The notes beneath the pieces are model-generated. The model made no database searches and was not told where the DNA came from. It saw only the letters and a program-made list of their open reading frames with translations. From Oceanimonas baumannii (GTDB taxonomy: Bacteria; Pseudomonadota; Gammaproteobacteria; Enterobacterales; Aeromonadaceae), in the NCBI RefSeq assembly GCF_002245495.1, contig NZ_NQJF01000010.1, positions 1 to 64,000 of the forward strand: a stretch of 64,000 nucleotides of DNA, read 5' to 3'. Below, piece by piece: positions 20,612 through 30,339 of this stretch. Position 1 is the first letter of the stretch; each line of letters begins with the position of its first letter. Made by a program: the position numbers and the translations under genes.

Positions 20612-21322
20612 TTAATGCATTACCGGCCGGCCGTCGACACGGGACTGAATATCATAAAGACGGTCTGCCACCTGCTCGCGTACATCCTCGTCGTGAAAAA
20701 TACCGACAATGGCGGCGCCCCGGGCCTTGGCTTCGTGGATTAACTCCACTACCACCGCCCGGTTGGCGGCATCGAGAGAAGCAGTCGGCTCATCCAGCAG
20801 CAACACCGGGTAGTCTGCGATAAACCCCCGGGCGATATTCACCCGCTGCTGCTCGCCGCCGGAAAAAGTCGCCGGTGCCAGCTGCCACAGATGTTCCGGC
20901 ACATTGAGCCGGGTCAGCAGGTGCTCGGCCCTCTGCTTGGCTTCGGCCCGGTCACCGCCCTGCTCGATCATCGGTTGCATCACTACCTCCAGAGCGCTGA
21001 TGCGGGGGATCACCCGCAAAAACTGGCTGACCCAACCAATGGTCTGACGTCGCACGTTCACCAGGTCGCGGGGGCTGGCCTGAGTCATGTCCAGCCATTG
21101 TTCCTGATGCCTTACCTCGATCTGCCCCGAATCGGTGAGGTAATTGCCATACAGGGTACGCAGTAATGTGGATTTGCCACTGCCGGAGCGGCCATGCAGC
21201 ACCACGCATTCTCCCGCTGCCACATTCAAGGAAGCACCGGACAGCACCGGCAGGCGAATGCCATTCTGGTTGTGCAGCACAAAGGTCTTGTGAACATCGG
21301 AAACTTTCAGTGCAAAGGTCAT
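20612..21322 (-). CDS. phnL: C-P lyase ABC-type protein PhnL
   Basis: 236 residues with an ABC ATPase fold: Walker [10 protein letters not shown] near residue 45, signature SGGEQQRV near 152, Walker [12 protein letters not shown] near 170. PhnL is not a transporter subunit; with PhnG, PhnH and PhnI it takes part in coupling methylphosphonate to ATP ribose, and it binds the C-P lyase core. It follows phnK by 8 bases. Confidence 0.95.
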   Translation of the reverse strand: MTFALKVSDVHKTFVLHNQNGIRLPVLSGASLNVAAGECVVLHGRSGSGKSTLLRTLYGNYLTDSGQIEVRHQEQWLDMTQASPRDLVNVRRQTIGWVSQFLRVIPRISALEVVMQPMIEQGGDRAEAKQRAEHLLTRLNVPEHLWQLAPATFSGGEQQRVNIARGFIADYPVLLLDEPTASLDAANRAVVVELIHEAKARGAAIVGIFHDEDVREQVADRLYDIQSRVDGRPVMH

Positions 21323-21330
21323 GACGGCTC

Positions 21331-22185
21331 CTAGCTTTGCAATACGGAAGACACGAGTAACTGGGTATAGGGGTGCTGGGGATCGTCCAGCACCTGATCG
21401 GTCAGCCCGGTTTCCACCACCCGGCTCTGCTTCATCACCATCAACCGGTGCGACAACAGCCGGGCCACCGCCAGATCGTGGGTCACGATAATCACCGCCA
21501 GGCCCAGCTCAGACACCAGACGGCGCAGCAGATCCAGCAAACGGGCCTGCACCGACACATCCAGGCCACCGGTGGGCTCGTCCATAAAGATCAGCCTGGG
21601 GTGAGTCACCAGATTGCGAGCAATCTGCAGCCGCTGCTGCATGCCGCCGGAAAAGGTTATCGGCATGTCGTCGATACGATCGGCGGGAATTTCCACATCC
21701 TGCAGCCATTGCAGCGCCTGTTCGCGAATGTTGCCATAATGGCGCTGGCCCACTGCCATCAGCCGTTCGCCGATGTTACCGCCGGCCGACACCCGCGGCC
21801 GCAGGCCGTCGAGGGGATGCTGATGCACCACGCCCCAGTCGGTGCGCAGCAACTGCCGACGCTGACTTTCAGCCATCTGGTACAGGCTCACAACCTGCTC
21901 CAGCTGGCTGCCGGCACTGCCGCGCAGGTACAGCACTTCACCGTCGTCCGGCGCCAGCCGGCCGGAAATGGCACTCAACAAGGTGCTCTTGCCCGAACCG
22001 GATTCTCCGACAATGCCCAGCACCTCTCCGGGATAGAGATCAAAGGACACCTCGGCAAAGCCCTTGCCCGGGGCATACAGTTTGGTCAGGTTGCGGACCG
22101 ACAGCAGCGCCTGCTCCGGCAGCCGGACGGTGGTCTCTCGCGGTGTCATCTGGGGTTCTCCCGTCATGGATATATGTTGGTTCAT
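21331..22185 (-). CDS. phnK: C-P lyase ABC-type protein PhnK
   Basis: 284 residues, ABC ATPase fold resembling oligopeptide-permease ATPases: Walker [10 protein letters not shown], signature SGGMQQRL, Walker [13 protein letters not shown]. PhnK docks on the PhnGHIJ core complex. The N-terminus has ~25 extra residues before the conserved start compared with the usual form; an internal ATG (MTPRETTV) could be used instead, but the upstream ATG overlaps the phnJ stop as ATGA, which favours it. Confidence 0.94.
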   Translation of the reverse strand: MNQHISMTGEPQMTPRETTVRLPEQALLSVRNLTKLYAPGKGFAEVSFDLYPGEVLGIVGESGSGKSTLLSAISGRLAPDDGEVLYLRGSAGSQLEQVVSLYQMAESQRRQLLRTDWGVVHQHPLDGLRPRVSAGGNIGERLMAVGQRHYGNIREQALQWLQDVEIPADRIDDMPITFSGGMQQRLQIARNLVTHPRLIFMDEPTGGLDVSVQARLLDLLRRLVSELGLAVIIVTHDLAVARLLSHRLMVMKQSRVVETGLTDQVLDDPQHPYTQLLVSSVLQS

Positions 22186-23039
22186 GCCTGCTGCTCCAGC
22201 TGCTGACGGCAGTAGTCGGTATCGGAACAGATAAAGACCCGGCTGCCCTGGTCGTCGGTCACCACTTCATCAAGGAAGCTGTCAGTAGCGCCGCAGATAT
22301 CACAGGGTTCGTCCCACTGCTGCACTTCAAACGGGTGGTCCTCAAAGTCCAGACTAGTGACCCGGGTGTAGGGGGGAATGGCGTAGATACGTTTTTCCCG
22401 GCCAGCGCCAAACAGCTGCAGGGCCGGCATCATGTCCATTTTGGGGTTATCGAACTTGGGGATCGGCGAGGGATCCATGATGTAACGCTCATTAACCCGC
22501 ACCGGATAGGCGTAGGCGGTGGCAATCTGGCCGTAACGGGCGATATCCTCGTACAGCTTGACGTGCATGATGCCGTACTCCTCCAGGGCGTGCATCTTGC
22601 GGGTCTCGGTTTCCCGCGGCTCGATAAAACGCAGCGGCTCCGGGATCGGCACCTGATACACCAGAATCTGCCCCGGCTGCAGCGCCGTTTCGGGAATGCG
22701 GTGACGGGTCTGGATCAGGCTGGCCTCGGTGGTCACTTCGGTGGTGTCCACTTCGGCTACCTTCTGGAAGAAAGCGCGGATGGATACCGCATTGGTGGTG
22801 TCGTCGGCACCCTGGTCGATCACCTTGAGGATGTCGTCCTGGCCGACCAGCGCCGCAGTCAGCTGCACCCCGCCGGTGCCCCAGCCATAAGGCATGGGCA
22901 TTTCACGGCCGCCAAAGGGTACCTGGTAACCGGGAATGGCCACCGCCTTGAGCAGCGCTCGCCGGATCATGCGTTTGGTCTGTTCATCCAGGTAGGCGTA
23001 GTTGTAGCCCTGGTGCTGAATGTCGTGCTGAGTGTTCAT
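22182..23039 (-). CDS. phnJ: Carbon-phosphorus lyase, radical SAM subunit PhnJ
   Basis: Cleaves the C-P bond of ribose-1-phosphonate 5-phosphate, releasing methane or another alkane. 285 residues, with long runs identical to E. coli PhnJ. The Fe-S cysteines keep the C-x2-C-x21-C-x5-C spacing (CDIC ... ICSDTDYC), and Gly37 in AIPGYQVPF corresponds to the glycyl radical Gly32 of E. coli. All key residues are present. Both ends overlap neighbours by 4 bases (phnI and phnK). Confidence 0.97.
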   Translation of the reverse strand: MNTQHDIQHQGYNYAYLDEQTKRMIRRALLKAVAIPGYQVPFGGREMPMPYGWGTGGVQLTAALVGQDDILKVIDQGADDTTNAVSIRAFFQKVAEVDTTEVTTEASLIQTRHRIPETALQPGQILVYQVPIPEPLRFIEPRETETRKMHALEEYGIMHVKLYEDIARYGQIATAYAYPVRVNERYIMDPSPIPKFDNPKMDMMPALQLFGAGREKRIYAIPPYTRVTSLDFEDHPFEVQQWDEPCDICGATDSFLDEVVTDDQGSRVFICSDTDYCRQQLEQQA

Positions 23040-24127
23040 GCCTGCTTCTCCTGCTCGTCATGGGCCTGTTCATGTTCCCTGCGCATGCGGCGCAGCAGTT
23101 CCAGTTCAGCCTGAAAATCGACGTAATGAGGCAGCTTGAGGTGCGATACAAAGCCCGCCGCTTCCACGTTGTCGGCATGGGCCAGTACAAATTCCTCGTC
23201 CTGGGCCGGACCAGCCACCTGCTCGTCGTACTCCGGGGCCTGCAGCGCCCGATCCACCAGCGCCATCGACATAGCCTTGCGCTCGCCAAAACCAAAGGTG
23301 AGGCCATAGCCACGGGTAAAGGCCGGCTTTTGCTGCTTGTCACCGACAAAGCCGTTGATCATCTGACACTCGGTCAGCTCGATGTCGCCGATCTCGATGG
23401 CAAAGCCCAGCTCCTCGGGCACCAGCTCCAGGGTGACCTCGCCGGAACGGATTTCACCGGCAAAAGGGTGATTGCGGCCGTAACCGCGCTGGGTGGAATA
23501 GCCCAATGCCAGCAAAAAGCCCTCATCGCCGCGCACCAGCTGCTGCAGCCGGGCCGAACGCTCACAAGGGAAGGTCACCGGAGACATGGTGACATCGGCA
23601 GGCTCGCCGCCGCCACCATCACGCTCCTCCACCAGCAGCTCCAGCCGCTCCAGCATGACCGACACCTGGGGACAGGACTCAGATTCGGTTACCACCGGAG
23701 TCGGGCCGGCATGTTCGCCTTCGGCCAGCAGGGCAAAGTCCAGCAAGCGATGGGTATAGTCGTAGGTAGGGCCCAGCACCTGACCACCGGGCAAATCCTT
23801 GTAAGTGGCCGAAATGCGGCGCTCAATGCGCATCCTGGCGGTATCCACCGGCTCGGTGACCGCCAGCCGCGGCAACGTGGTGCGGTAGGCGCGCAGCAGG
23901 AAAATAGCTTCTACCAGATCGCCACCGGCCTGTTTTACCGCCAGTGCCGCCAGCTCCTTGTCATAAATGCCGCCTTCGGTCATCACCCGATCCACGGCTC
24001 CGGCCAGTTGCTGCTCCACCTGGACCACACTGAGTTCGGGCTGAGTGGTATCACCGCGGCGTTTCTGCGCCTGCAACTGATGTGCGGCGGCAATGGCTTT
24101 TTCACCACCCTTAACTGCTACATACAT
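23036..24127 (-). CDS. phnI: C-P lyase core subunit PhnI (nucleosidase)
   Basis: Catalyses the displacement of adenine from ATP by the phosphonate, together with PhnG, H and L. 363 residues, starting MYVAVKGGEKAI as in other PhnI proteins; conserved G-Y-S-T-Q-R-G-Y-G-R-N-H-P-F-x-G-E segment near 255 and the SHLKLPHYVDFQAEL stretch near 325-340. It starts 3 bases after phnH and overlaps phnJ by 4 bases. Confidence 0.96.
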   Translation of the reverse strand: MYVAVKGGEKAIAAAHQLQAQKRRGDTTQPELSVVQVEQQLAGAVDRVMTEGGIYDKELAALAVKQAGGDLVEAIFLLRAYRTTLPRLAVTEPVDTARMRIERRISATYKDLPGGQVLGPTYDYTHRLLDFALLAEGEHAGPTPVVTESESCPQVSVMLERLELLVEERDGGGGEPADVTMSPVTFPCERSARLQQLVRGDEGFLLALGYSTQRGYGRNHPFAGEIRSGEVTLELVPEELGFAIEIGDIELTECQMINGFVGDKQQKPAFTRGYGLTFGFGERKAMSMALVDRALQAPEYDEQVAGPAQDEEFVLAHADNVEAAGFVSHLKLPHYVDFQAELELLRRMRREHEQAHDEQEKQA

Positions 24128-24130
24128 GGG

Positions 24131-24727
24131 TTACACCTCTACTCGGGTAGAACGGGGAATCGCGATCAGCTCGCGCTCACAGACCAGCACCAGATCCACG
24201 CCCAGGGGCGAAGACAGATCACGCGCACTGAGCCAACACACCAGGGCCGACGGCAGGTTGCCCAGCTGCACGGAACGCTCGCTGGCAATACCGGGGCCCG
24301 ACAGCACCGCCACCACACCCTGGTCGAGGGAGTCGGTTTCGATCACCAGGGTCGCACCCTGATCCGGATATTCCTCGGTACCGACCGGCAGTGATGGCAG
24401 TAAAGCCCCGATACTGTCCAGATCAGCTCGGGCCAACACCGCGAAGTCAGCCTGGGCCGGCTCACTCACCAGCGGGGCCGCCACATGAAAACGCAGGTTG
24501 TCGAGGGTGTCCTGGTCCGTCTGCAGGCTGGCAGACAGCCACAACCGGGTCTGGTGATCAGCTAGGGTCAGCAGCACCTGCACGGCACCTGCACCCAGGG
24601 TGCCAAAGGCACCGGCGCGATCCAGCTCGACTCGGGTGCCCGGCTCTGACATGGCAGTCAGCAGACGGCGGAAACAGGTCTGGCTGTCGTGAACGGCATC
24701 GGCAAACGCCTTGGTAATAGCGGTCAT
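24131..24727 (-). CDS. phnH: C-P lyase core subunit PhnH
   Basis: A 198-residue subunit of the PhnGHIJ core complex. It has a fold related to PLP-dependent transferases but binds no PLP. N-terminus D-S-Q-x-x-F-R-R-L-L-x-A-M-S-x-P-G is characteristic, and G-P-G-I follows in the C-terminal half. The start touches the phnG stop by one base, so the two are coupled. Confidence 0.94.
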   Translation of the reverse strand: MTAITKAFADAVHDSQTCFRRLLTAMSEPGTRVELDRAGAFGTLGAGAVQVLLTLADHQTRLWLSASLQTDQDTLDNLRFHVAAPLVSEPAQADFAVLARADLDSIGALLPSLPVGTEEYPDQGATLVIETDSLDQGVVAVLSGPGIASERSVQLGNLPSALVCWLSARDLSSPLGVDLVLVCERELIAIPRSTRVEV

Positions 24728-25170
24728 CAGTCTTCTCCCCGCACCATGGTAAAAAAGTCCACTTTGCTGGCCGCCACTTCCCGGCGGCGCAGCTCCTCCT
24801 GCTCGGCCTTGTGCGCAGCCAGCGGCGTAATCAGCTCCCGGGTCAGCCGCTCACCGACCTCTGGGCTCAGCATCAGACCGTCGATCACCGCGGCCAGCTC
24901 AGCGTGAGCCTTGTTGCGGCCAGCCACATAGCTATAGCCAAGCTCGCCACCGGCCAGCCGGATCACGGCCCGGGTGATGGTAATGTCACCCAGGTTGAAC
25001 TGGCTGCCGGTGGCCCCCATACGCGCTCGTACCTGGGCCAGGCCCACTTCCGGTGCCCGGATCAGTTCATAGTCGGGTGCCAGGGCCAGTCCCTGCCAGC
25101 GAGACTCCAGCTCGCGCCAGGATGCGCGCGCCAGCACCGACATCCACTGCTTGCGTTGTGCTGTATTCAT
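24727..25170 (-). CDS. phnG: C-P lyase core subunit PhnG
   Basis: A 147-residue core subunit of C-P lyase. Recognised by R-x-x-W-M-S-V-L-A-R at the N-terminus, R-x-P-E-x-G-L-x-x-x-R-x-R-x-G-A-T-G-x-x-F-N-L-G-x-x-T and the G-Y-x-Y-V-x-G-R-x-x-x-H-A-E segment, all in the family order. It begins immediately after the phnF stop codon and overlaps phnH by one base. Confidence 0.94.
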   Translation of the reverse strand: MNTAQRKQWMSVLARASWRELESRWQGLALAPDYELIRAPEVGLAQVRARMGATGSQFNLGDITITRAVIRLAGGELGYSYVAGRNKAHAELAAVIDGLMLSPEVGERLTRELITPLAAHKAEQEELRRREVAASKVDFFTMVRGED

Positions 25171-25866
25171 TTAATGCTCCACGACATATTCAATTAAATC
25201 GGCACGGGCCGAACTGACGGAATACTCCGCAATACGATTCGAGCCCTTTAACTGGTTCCGGGTTTTTATTCTCATCACCGGAACCGACTTATTAATTTGC
25301 AATAACCGGCATTCTTCATTGGAAGGCGCCCTCGCTCCCAGCCGGGTGGATTCCCTTTTTAATTCCACCGACAGCGCCCGTTTTAAAAAACCATGCAGGG
25401 AGCCCTGTTGAAAATGCTTTATTGCCGGCCACCATTGTGGGTCACTCAGGTAATGATTAATCACACAGCGGGGAATTCCCTCCATGTGCCGCAATGTCTG
25501 CAGCTGAATAATCTTTTGCTCCGGCTCTATTCCTAGTTCCCTTGCCAGTTTGTCACTGGCCGTAACCAGCCGGGAACAAATGACCTGGCTGCTGGGCAGT
25601 GAACCCTGTTCCAGCAGGCAGCCGGTGAAATGCGCACCTTCATGCAGGCGGTACTGTTGGGGCTGACGCAACACCATGTTGCCCTTGCCCTGATGACGCT
25701 GGACCAGTCCATTGGCCACCAGCTCGTCAATGGCTCGCCTGACCGTGTGCCGGTTTACCCCGAAGCGTTCGGCCAGCCGGGCTTCCGGCGGCAAGTAATC
25801 TCCCGGGCTGAAATAATCCCGAATATCCATTTCCAGCTGCCGGCTGATCGTCAGATACACCTTCAT
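25171..25866 (-). CDS. phnF: GntR/HutC-family regulator PhnF
   Basis: 231 residues: N-terminal winged helix (about 5-68, with P-G-D-Y-L-P-P-E-A-R-L-A-E-R-F-G-V-N-R-H-T-V-R-R-A-I-D-E-L) and a C-terminal UTRA ligand domain (about 90-230). PhnF-type proteins repress phosphonate genes. It is the first gene of the phnF-P run; the perfect palindrome at 25,928-25,947 upstream is a likely self-operator. The effector may be a phosphonate or phosphate ester; this is not visible in the sequence. Confidence 0.93.
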   Translation of the reverse strand: MKVYLTISRQLEMDIRDYFSPGDYLPPEARLAERFGVNRHTVRRAIDELVANGLVQRHQGKGNMVLRQPQQYRLHEGAHFTGCLLEQGSLPSSQVICSRLVTASDKLARELGIEPEQKIIQLQTLRHMEGIPRCVINHYLSDPQWWPAIKHFQQGSLHGFLKRALSVELKRESTRLGARAPSNEECRLLQINKSVPVMRIKTRNQLKGSNRIAEYSVSSARADLIEYVVEH

Positions 25867-25927
25867 TACACCCCTCCGACTGGTTAAACGCTTTTGGTCG
25901 AGGAAATAACGCCCTCACTTTCCCTTG

Positions 25928-25947
25928 CCACTTGTCTAGACAAGTGG
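25928..25947. promoter_or_regulatory. Perfect 20-bp palindrome, probable PhnF operator
   Basis: CCACTTGTCTAGACAAGTGG reads the same on both strands. It lies in the 92-bp gap between phnE and phnF, about 60 bases upstream of phnF. Its TTGTCTAGACAA core is of the kind recognised by GntR/HutC-family regulators, and phnF encodes one. A partial copy lies upstream of phnC (28,805-28,815). Confidence 0.75.
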
Positions 25948-25958
25948 GGGCAAATTAA

Positions 25959-26744
25959 TCAGATATATTTCTTGCGAATAAACTGGGATGCAAAATCAAG
26001 CAGGCTGACGGTAACAATGACCACTATCATAATGGCGGCCGTCTGCTCAAACTGAAAACTGCGAATGGCTTCCCACAGTAATACGCCTACCCCACCGGCA
26101 CCCACCATGCCCACAACGGTGGCGGAACGGACATTGGACTCAAAACGATAGAGTGAGTAGGAGATCCACAGCGGCATCACCTGAGGCAGCACGCCATAAA
26201 TGATTTCCTCCAGCTTGCCGGCACCGGTGGCCCGCACGCCTTCAATGGGGCCGGGTTCAATGGCTTCCACCGCCTCGGAAAACAGCTTCGACAACACCCC
26301 GGTGGTATGCACGAATAACGCCAGCACACCGGCAAAGGGTCCCAGACCGACCGCCACCACAAACAACATGGCAAACACCATTTCATTGATGGCGCGGGCC
26401 GCATCCATCAGCCGGCGCATTGGCTGACATACCCACTGGGGAAACAGGTTTTCGGCACATAACAGACCAAATGGCACCGACAACACAATGGCCAGCAGCG
26501 TGCCCCAGAGTGCCACCTGCAGGGTGACCACCGTCTCTTTCAGATACAGTTGCCAGTGAGTGAAATCGGGCGGGAAAAAGCCGGAGGCCAGTTCGGCCAT
26601 ATTGCCTGCATCCCGCACCAGCACGGCGGGGTTCATTTCCGCGCCCTGCCAGGCCCAGGCCAGCACCAGTGCCAGCAGTATCCATTTAACCCATTGCCAC
26701 AGGCGCAAGGCCGGGCCGGGCTGCATTACAACATCTGTATTCAT
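25959..26744 (-). CDS. phnE: Phosphonate ABC transporter permease PhnE
   Basis: 261-residue inner-membrane permease with about six membrane segments. The cytoplasmic coupling loop is visible as [19 protein letters not shown] near the middle. An ATG at 26750 precedes, but the GGAG site is 6 bases before the one at 26744. Only one PhnE is encoded here, while some species carry two. It lies about 50 bases after phnD. Confidence 0.94.
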   Translation of the reverse strand: MNTDVVMQPGPALRLWQWVKWILLALVLAWAWQGAEMNPAVLVRDAGNMAELASGFFPPDFTHWQLYLKETVVTLQVALWGTLLAIVLSVPFGLLCAENLFPQWVCQPMRRLMDAARAINEMVFAMLFVVAVGLGPFAGVLALFVHTTGVLSKLFSEAVEAIEPGPIEGVRATGAGKLEEIIYGVLPQVMPLWISYSLYRFESNVRSATVVGMVGAGGVGVLLWEAIRSFQFEQTAAIMIVVIVTVSLLDFASQFIRKKYI

Positions 26745-26795
26745 GTTCATCTCCGATGGGCATTCAAGGCCGGTATAACCGGCCTTGGCCGGAAC

Positions 26796-27785
26796 TTAAT
26801 TGGTCATGGCATCCAGTGCTGACATCTGGCGGTTCAGTGCGGCCAGCTGTTGCTTTATCTGGGCAATTTCATTGGCATCGGCGTTATTGTTTTCCCGCTC
26901 TTTTAAGTCCTTGAACAACTGCAGTTGGCGAATGGGCAAGAGTTGCAAGTTGCTGGATGCCTTAAAGCCATCCCAGTCCAGTGCCGCCAGGATTTCTTTT
27001 TGCTCAGGGCTGGCAGACTGGCTGTAGTTCATAAAGAAGTCATACACCATCTGCTTGGTGGCCTCCGGCAGGTTTTCGCGCCAGACGATGGGATCGGCCG
27101 GGATCAGAGGTGATTTCCACAGCACCTTGATATTTTTGGCTTTTTCCGGCTCACGGGCGGCAAAGCGGGCCAGACTTTCAGTGTTGTTGGTGGCCACATC
27201 TACCTGCTTGTTAAGCACGGCGAACAGGTTGACTTCATGGCTGGAGTTCAGCGTCCGCTTGAACTCCTGGGAGGAAACGTCTTTCTGGGCAAACACGTAG
27301 TAGGAAGGCACCAGGAAACCGGAAGTAGAGTTGGGATCGCCGTTGCCAAATATCAGTTCCTTGCGTTGTGCCAGCACATCATCAACGGAAGCCAGCTCAC
27401 TGTCTTTATGGGCAATCAGCAGGCTCCAGTAACCGGGCTGACCATCCGCACTGACGGTCTGGGCAAAGATTTCCCCGCCGGCACGGTCTACTGCTTCCAT
27501 GGCCGACTTGTTGCCCAGCCAGGCGATGTCGACCTTGTCAAAACGCATGCCCTGAATAATGCCGGCGTAATCGGGGGCGAAGAAGGCTTCTACCTCGATT
27601 CCCAGTTGCTTTTCCATATCAGCCAGAAAGGGCTCCCAACTCTGCTTGAGGTTCTGCTGAGACTCGGTAGAAATAATGCCGAAGTTAATGGTCGACAGTG
27701 CTTGCTCATCAGCAACTACCGACGTAGTCACGGCGGCACTCAGCAAAGCAGCACCACCCACGAATTTTTTCAGTGTATGCATCAT
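26796..27785 (-). CDS. phnD: Phosphonate ABC transporter substrate-binding protein PhnD
   Basis: 329-residue periplasmic protein with a signal peptide (about 1-25, ending near SVVADE). The type II binding-protein body shows INFGIISTE, the AWLGNKSA segment and [13 protein letters not shown], all PhnD-like. The C-terminus from about 290 is a charged coiled coil, as in E. coli PhnD, where it aids dimerisation. Its start overlaps the phnC stop (ATGA). Confidence 0.95.
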   Translation of the reverse strand: MMHTLKKFVGGAALLSAAVTTSVVADEQALSTINFGIISTESQQNLKQSWEPFLADMEKQLGIEVEAFFAPDYAGIIQGMRFDKVDIAWLGNKSAMEAVDRAGGEIFAQTVSADGQPGYWSLLIAHKDSELASVDDVLAQRKELIFGNGDPNSTSGFLVPSYYVFAQKDVSSQEFKRTLNSSHEVNLFAVLNKQVDVATNNTESLARFAAREPEKAKNIKVLWKSPLIPADPIVWRENLPEATKQMVYDFFMNYSQSASPEQKEILAALDWDGFKASSNLQLLPIRQLQLFKDLKERENNNADANEIAQIKQQLAALNRQMSALDAMTN

Positions 27786-28636
27786 GACAGTTGTCCTTGG
27801 ATTGAACCGGTTACAAAGGAAAGTGCTGGAGTCCGGGGGCTGGCAGCTGCCGCTCCCGTCAAAGAAGAAAGCGGTTGCGAACGGGCATAAAGGGCGCTCA
27901 GCGCCTCTGGGGTAATGTCTTCTGCCGTCCCCTGATAGAAAATTTCGCCTTCACGCAGGGCAACCAGCTGCTGACAGTATTTCAGCGCGTAATCCACCTG
28001 GTGCAGGGTGACCACCACGGGAATGCCTTCATGCTGATTGATATCACGCAGCAGTTCCATGACGGTGCGGGCCGACTCAGGATCAAGCGACGCTATGGGT
28101 TCATCGGCAAAAATGATACGTGCCTGCTGCATCAGCGAGCGCGCAATCGCCACTCGCTGTTGCTGGCCGCCGGACAGGGTGGATACCCGTTGCCCGGCAA
28201 AGGCTGCCATGCCTACCCGCTCCAGTGCCTGCATCGCCTGCTGGCGCTGTGCCTGGGTAAAACGGCCGGTCAGGGTGCGCCAACGTGCAGTGCTGCCCAG
28301 CGCACCGATCAGCACATTGGTCAGTACACTCAGGCGGTTAACCAGGTTGAACTGCTGAAAAATATAACCGGCACGAGCCCGGCAGCAGCGTACGCCGGAT
28401 GCCGGGCGGCCACGGGCCTGTACCAGTTCGCCCATCACGCGAATTTCGGTGCCGTCCTGCTTGTCGGACAGCGCCAGCCCGCTCAGATGGCGCAGCAGAG
28501 TGGATTTACCCGAGCCGGAAGGGCCCAGCAGCGCGGTGATCCCGGAATGAGCGATGTCCAGACTGATGTTTTTCAGCGCTTTCTTGTTGTCAAAGGTCTT
28601 GTTCAGACTCCTGACTTCAATGATGTTGTTGTTCAT
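27782..28636 (-). CDS. phnC: Phosphonate ABC transporter ATP-binding protein PhnC
   Basis: 284-residue transport ATPase: Walker [10 protein letters not shown] near 38, Q-loop [12 protein letters not shown], signature LSGGQQQRV, Walker [14 protein letters not shown]. The C-terminal ~25 residues beyond the usual end are low-complexity (Ala/Pro/Ser). The ATG at 28636 was chosen because it gives the typical [11 protein letters not shown] start; the frame continues upstream. First gene of the phnCDE run and overlaps phnD by 4 bases. Confidence 0.94.
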   Translation of the reverse strand: MNNNIIEVRSLNKTFDNKKALKNISLDIAHSGITALLGPSGSGKSTLLRHLSGLALSDKQDGTEIRVMGELVQARGRPASGVRCCRARAGYIFQQFNLVNRLSVLTNVLIGALGSTARWRTLTGRFTQAQRQQAMQALERVGMAAFAGQRVSTLSGGQQQRVAIARSLMQQARIIFADEPIASLDPESARTVMELLRDINQHEGIPVVVTLHQVDYALKYCQQLVALREGEIFYQGTAEDITPEALSALYARSQPLSSLTGAAAASPRTPALSFVTGSIQGQLS

Positions 28637-28804
28637 AGCCAGCGGCCTCACGTTGAATACGCGAGCCATGGTGCTGAGCAAAGATGACGTTTTTATTGAA
28701 GAATTAAGTCAGCCGGAAGACAGCAGAGAACTGGTTCAGTCCAGTGTTGATGACTAACCAGCTGTTATTGAAAGGATTAAAAATTTAACGCGGAATAAGG
28801 CTGG

Positions 28805-28815
28805 CACTTGTCTAG
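28805..28815. promoter_or_regulatory. Half of the PhnF-type palindrome upstream of phnC
   Basis: CACTTGTCTAG matches the left half of the 20-bp palindrome in front of phnF for 11 bases; the right half is degenerate. It lies about 170 bases upstream of phnC. This suggests weaker control of phnCDE by the same regulator. No convincing Pho box was found in this gap. Confidence 0.5.
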
Positions 28816-28865
28816 CGGGAAGATTAAACAAAGTTTCATACTGATTATTTCCGCCGGCCGGCGTG

Positions 28866-28898
28866 AACAAAAAATAAGGCCGCCCCGAAAGGCGGCCT
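28866..28898 (-). terminator. Intrinsic terminator after the class V aminotransferase
   Basis: On the minus strand AGGCCGCC, a 6-base loop, GGCGGCCT, then TATTTTTTG. The 8-bp perfect stem and T-run lie 27 bases after the stop of the aminotransferase gene. It separates that gene from phnC, so the two are not one simple operon. Confidence 0.88.
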
Positions 28899-28924
28899 GG
28901 CATCTTTTACAGGGTGCTGACGGT

Positions 28925-30058
28925 TCAGCCTTTCAGCACCTGATCCAGCGCAGCTTCAAAGGTAGCAACCGTACGGTCCACATTCTGCAGTTTGTCGAGG
29001 CCAAACAGACCCAGGCGGAAAGTCTGGAAATCAGCAGGTTCGTCACAGGCCAGCGGCACACCGGCGGCGATTTGCAGGCCTTCGGCGGCAAACTTACTGC
29101 CACTCTTGATGCCGGCGTCGTCGGTATAGCACACCACCACGCCCGGGGCGGCAAAGCCGTCGGCGGCCACGCTCTTGATGCCCCGCGCCGCCAGTGCCGC
29201 ACGCACCCGATCGCCCAGTTCCTGCTGACGCTGCTTCAGCAGCTCAAAGCCTGTTTTCCGGCTTTCCATAATGGTATCGCGGAATGCGGTCAGGGCATCG
29301 GTGGGCATGGTAGCGTGATAGGCATGCCCACCCTGCTCGTAGGTTTCCATGATTTGCAGCCACTTTTTAAGATCAATGGCAAAGCTGCTGCTTTCGGTAC
29401 CGTCGATACGCTCACGCGCCTGTTTGCTCAGCATCACCAGACCACAGCAGGGAGAGCTGCTCCAGCCCTTTTGCGGTGCACTCAGCAAAATATCGACTCC
29501 ACAGGCTTCCATATCCACCCAAGTGGTGCCGGATGCAATGCAGTCGATCACCAGCAGTCCACCCACCTCATGCACGGCATCGGCCATGGCACGGATATAG
29601 TCGTCGGGCAAGATCATGCCGGCGGCGGTTTCTACATGGGCGGCAAACACCAGATCGGGCTTCTGCTCGCGAATGGCTGCCACCACCTCTTCAATCGGTG
29701 CCGGAGCCATGGCAGCCTGAGGGCCCGATTCAATGGTGCGGGCCTTAAGCACGGTTTCAGAGGCCGGAATCTTGCCAGCTTCAAAGATCTGGCTCCAGCG
29801 ATAACTGAACCAGCCGTTACGCACCACCAGGCAGTGTTTGTCGGTAGCAAACTGACGGGCCACGGCTTCCATACCAAAGGTACCACTGCCGGGCACGATC
29901 ACCGCAGAGTGGGCGTGATAAAGCTCTTTCAGGCTGGCGGAAATGTCCTTCATTACCTGCTGAAAACGCGCGGACATGTGGTTGAGCGCGCGGTCGGTAT
30001 AAACCACGGAGTATTCCAGCAAACCATCGGGGTCGATATTGGGCAGTAATCCGGACAT
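28925..30058 (-). CDS. Class V PLP-dependent aminotransferase (alanine/serine-glyoxylate type)
   Basis: 377 residues of the class V aminotransferase fold. The PLP lysine lies in SAPQKGWSS (near residue 195), with the upstream H-V-E-T-A-A-G and D-C-I-A-S-G segments. It opens with MSGLLPNIDPDGLLEYSVVY. The nearest named groups are alanine-glyoxylate and serine-glyoxylate transaminases; substrate unknown. Position next to the phosphonate cluster invites a 2-aminoethylphosphonate role (PhnW), but the sequence does not open or read like PhnW, and a terminator separates it from phnC. ATG chosen with AAGAGGTG upstream. Confidence 0.82.
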   Translation of the reverse strand: MSGLLPNIDPDGLLEYSVVYTDRALNHMSARFQQVMKDISASLKELYHAHSAVIVPGSGTFGMEAVARQFATDKHCLVVRNGWFSYRWSQIFEAGKIPASETVLKARTIESGPQAAMAPAPIEEVVAAIREQKPDLVFAAHVETAAGMILPDDYIRAMADAVHEVGGLLVIDCIASGTTWVDMEACGVDILLSAPQKGWSSSPCCGLVMLSKQARERIDGTESSSFAIDLKKWLQIMETYEQGGHAYHATMPTDALTAFRDTIMESRKTGFELLKQRQQELGDRVRAALAARGIKSVAADGFAAPGVVVCYTDDAGIKSGSKFAAEGLQIAAGVPLACDEPADFQTFRLGLFGLDKLQNVDRTVATFEAALDQVLKG

Positions 30059-30339
30059 AATCACCTCTTAATAACGTAACTGATACTGAAGACAGGGAAG
30101 CAAACACACCACCAGGCAGTGCCACACTCTGCATGATATCCCCTTCCTTCAGGAAGCCAGAGACAGATCATGAGTGAGCAAAGCGCAGCGGACGGTGCAG
30201 CCTGAACCATTTATCATGCCCTGCCGATGGTAAAACAGCAAAAAAACAATCAATAAAACCAAAAGTTAAGCAAAAATGTAAAAGTTAAAACTATTTTTCA
30301 TCAATCTGACAAACCACATCACCATTCAAGAGAACGTTT

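Noticed and set aside
28682-28924. Pho box upstream of phnC
   Set aside because: No pair of CTGTCAT-like repeats with 11-bp spacing was seen; only the PhnF-type half site.
28925-30058. Identification as PhnW (2-aminoethylphosphonate transaminase)
   Set aside because: Same fold class, but the N-terminus and motifs read like the alanine/serine-glyoxylate group, and no phnX or phnA-type partner is near.
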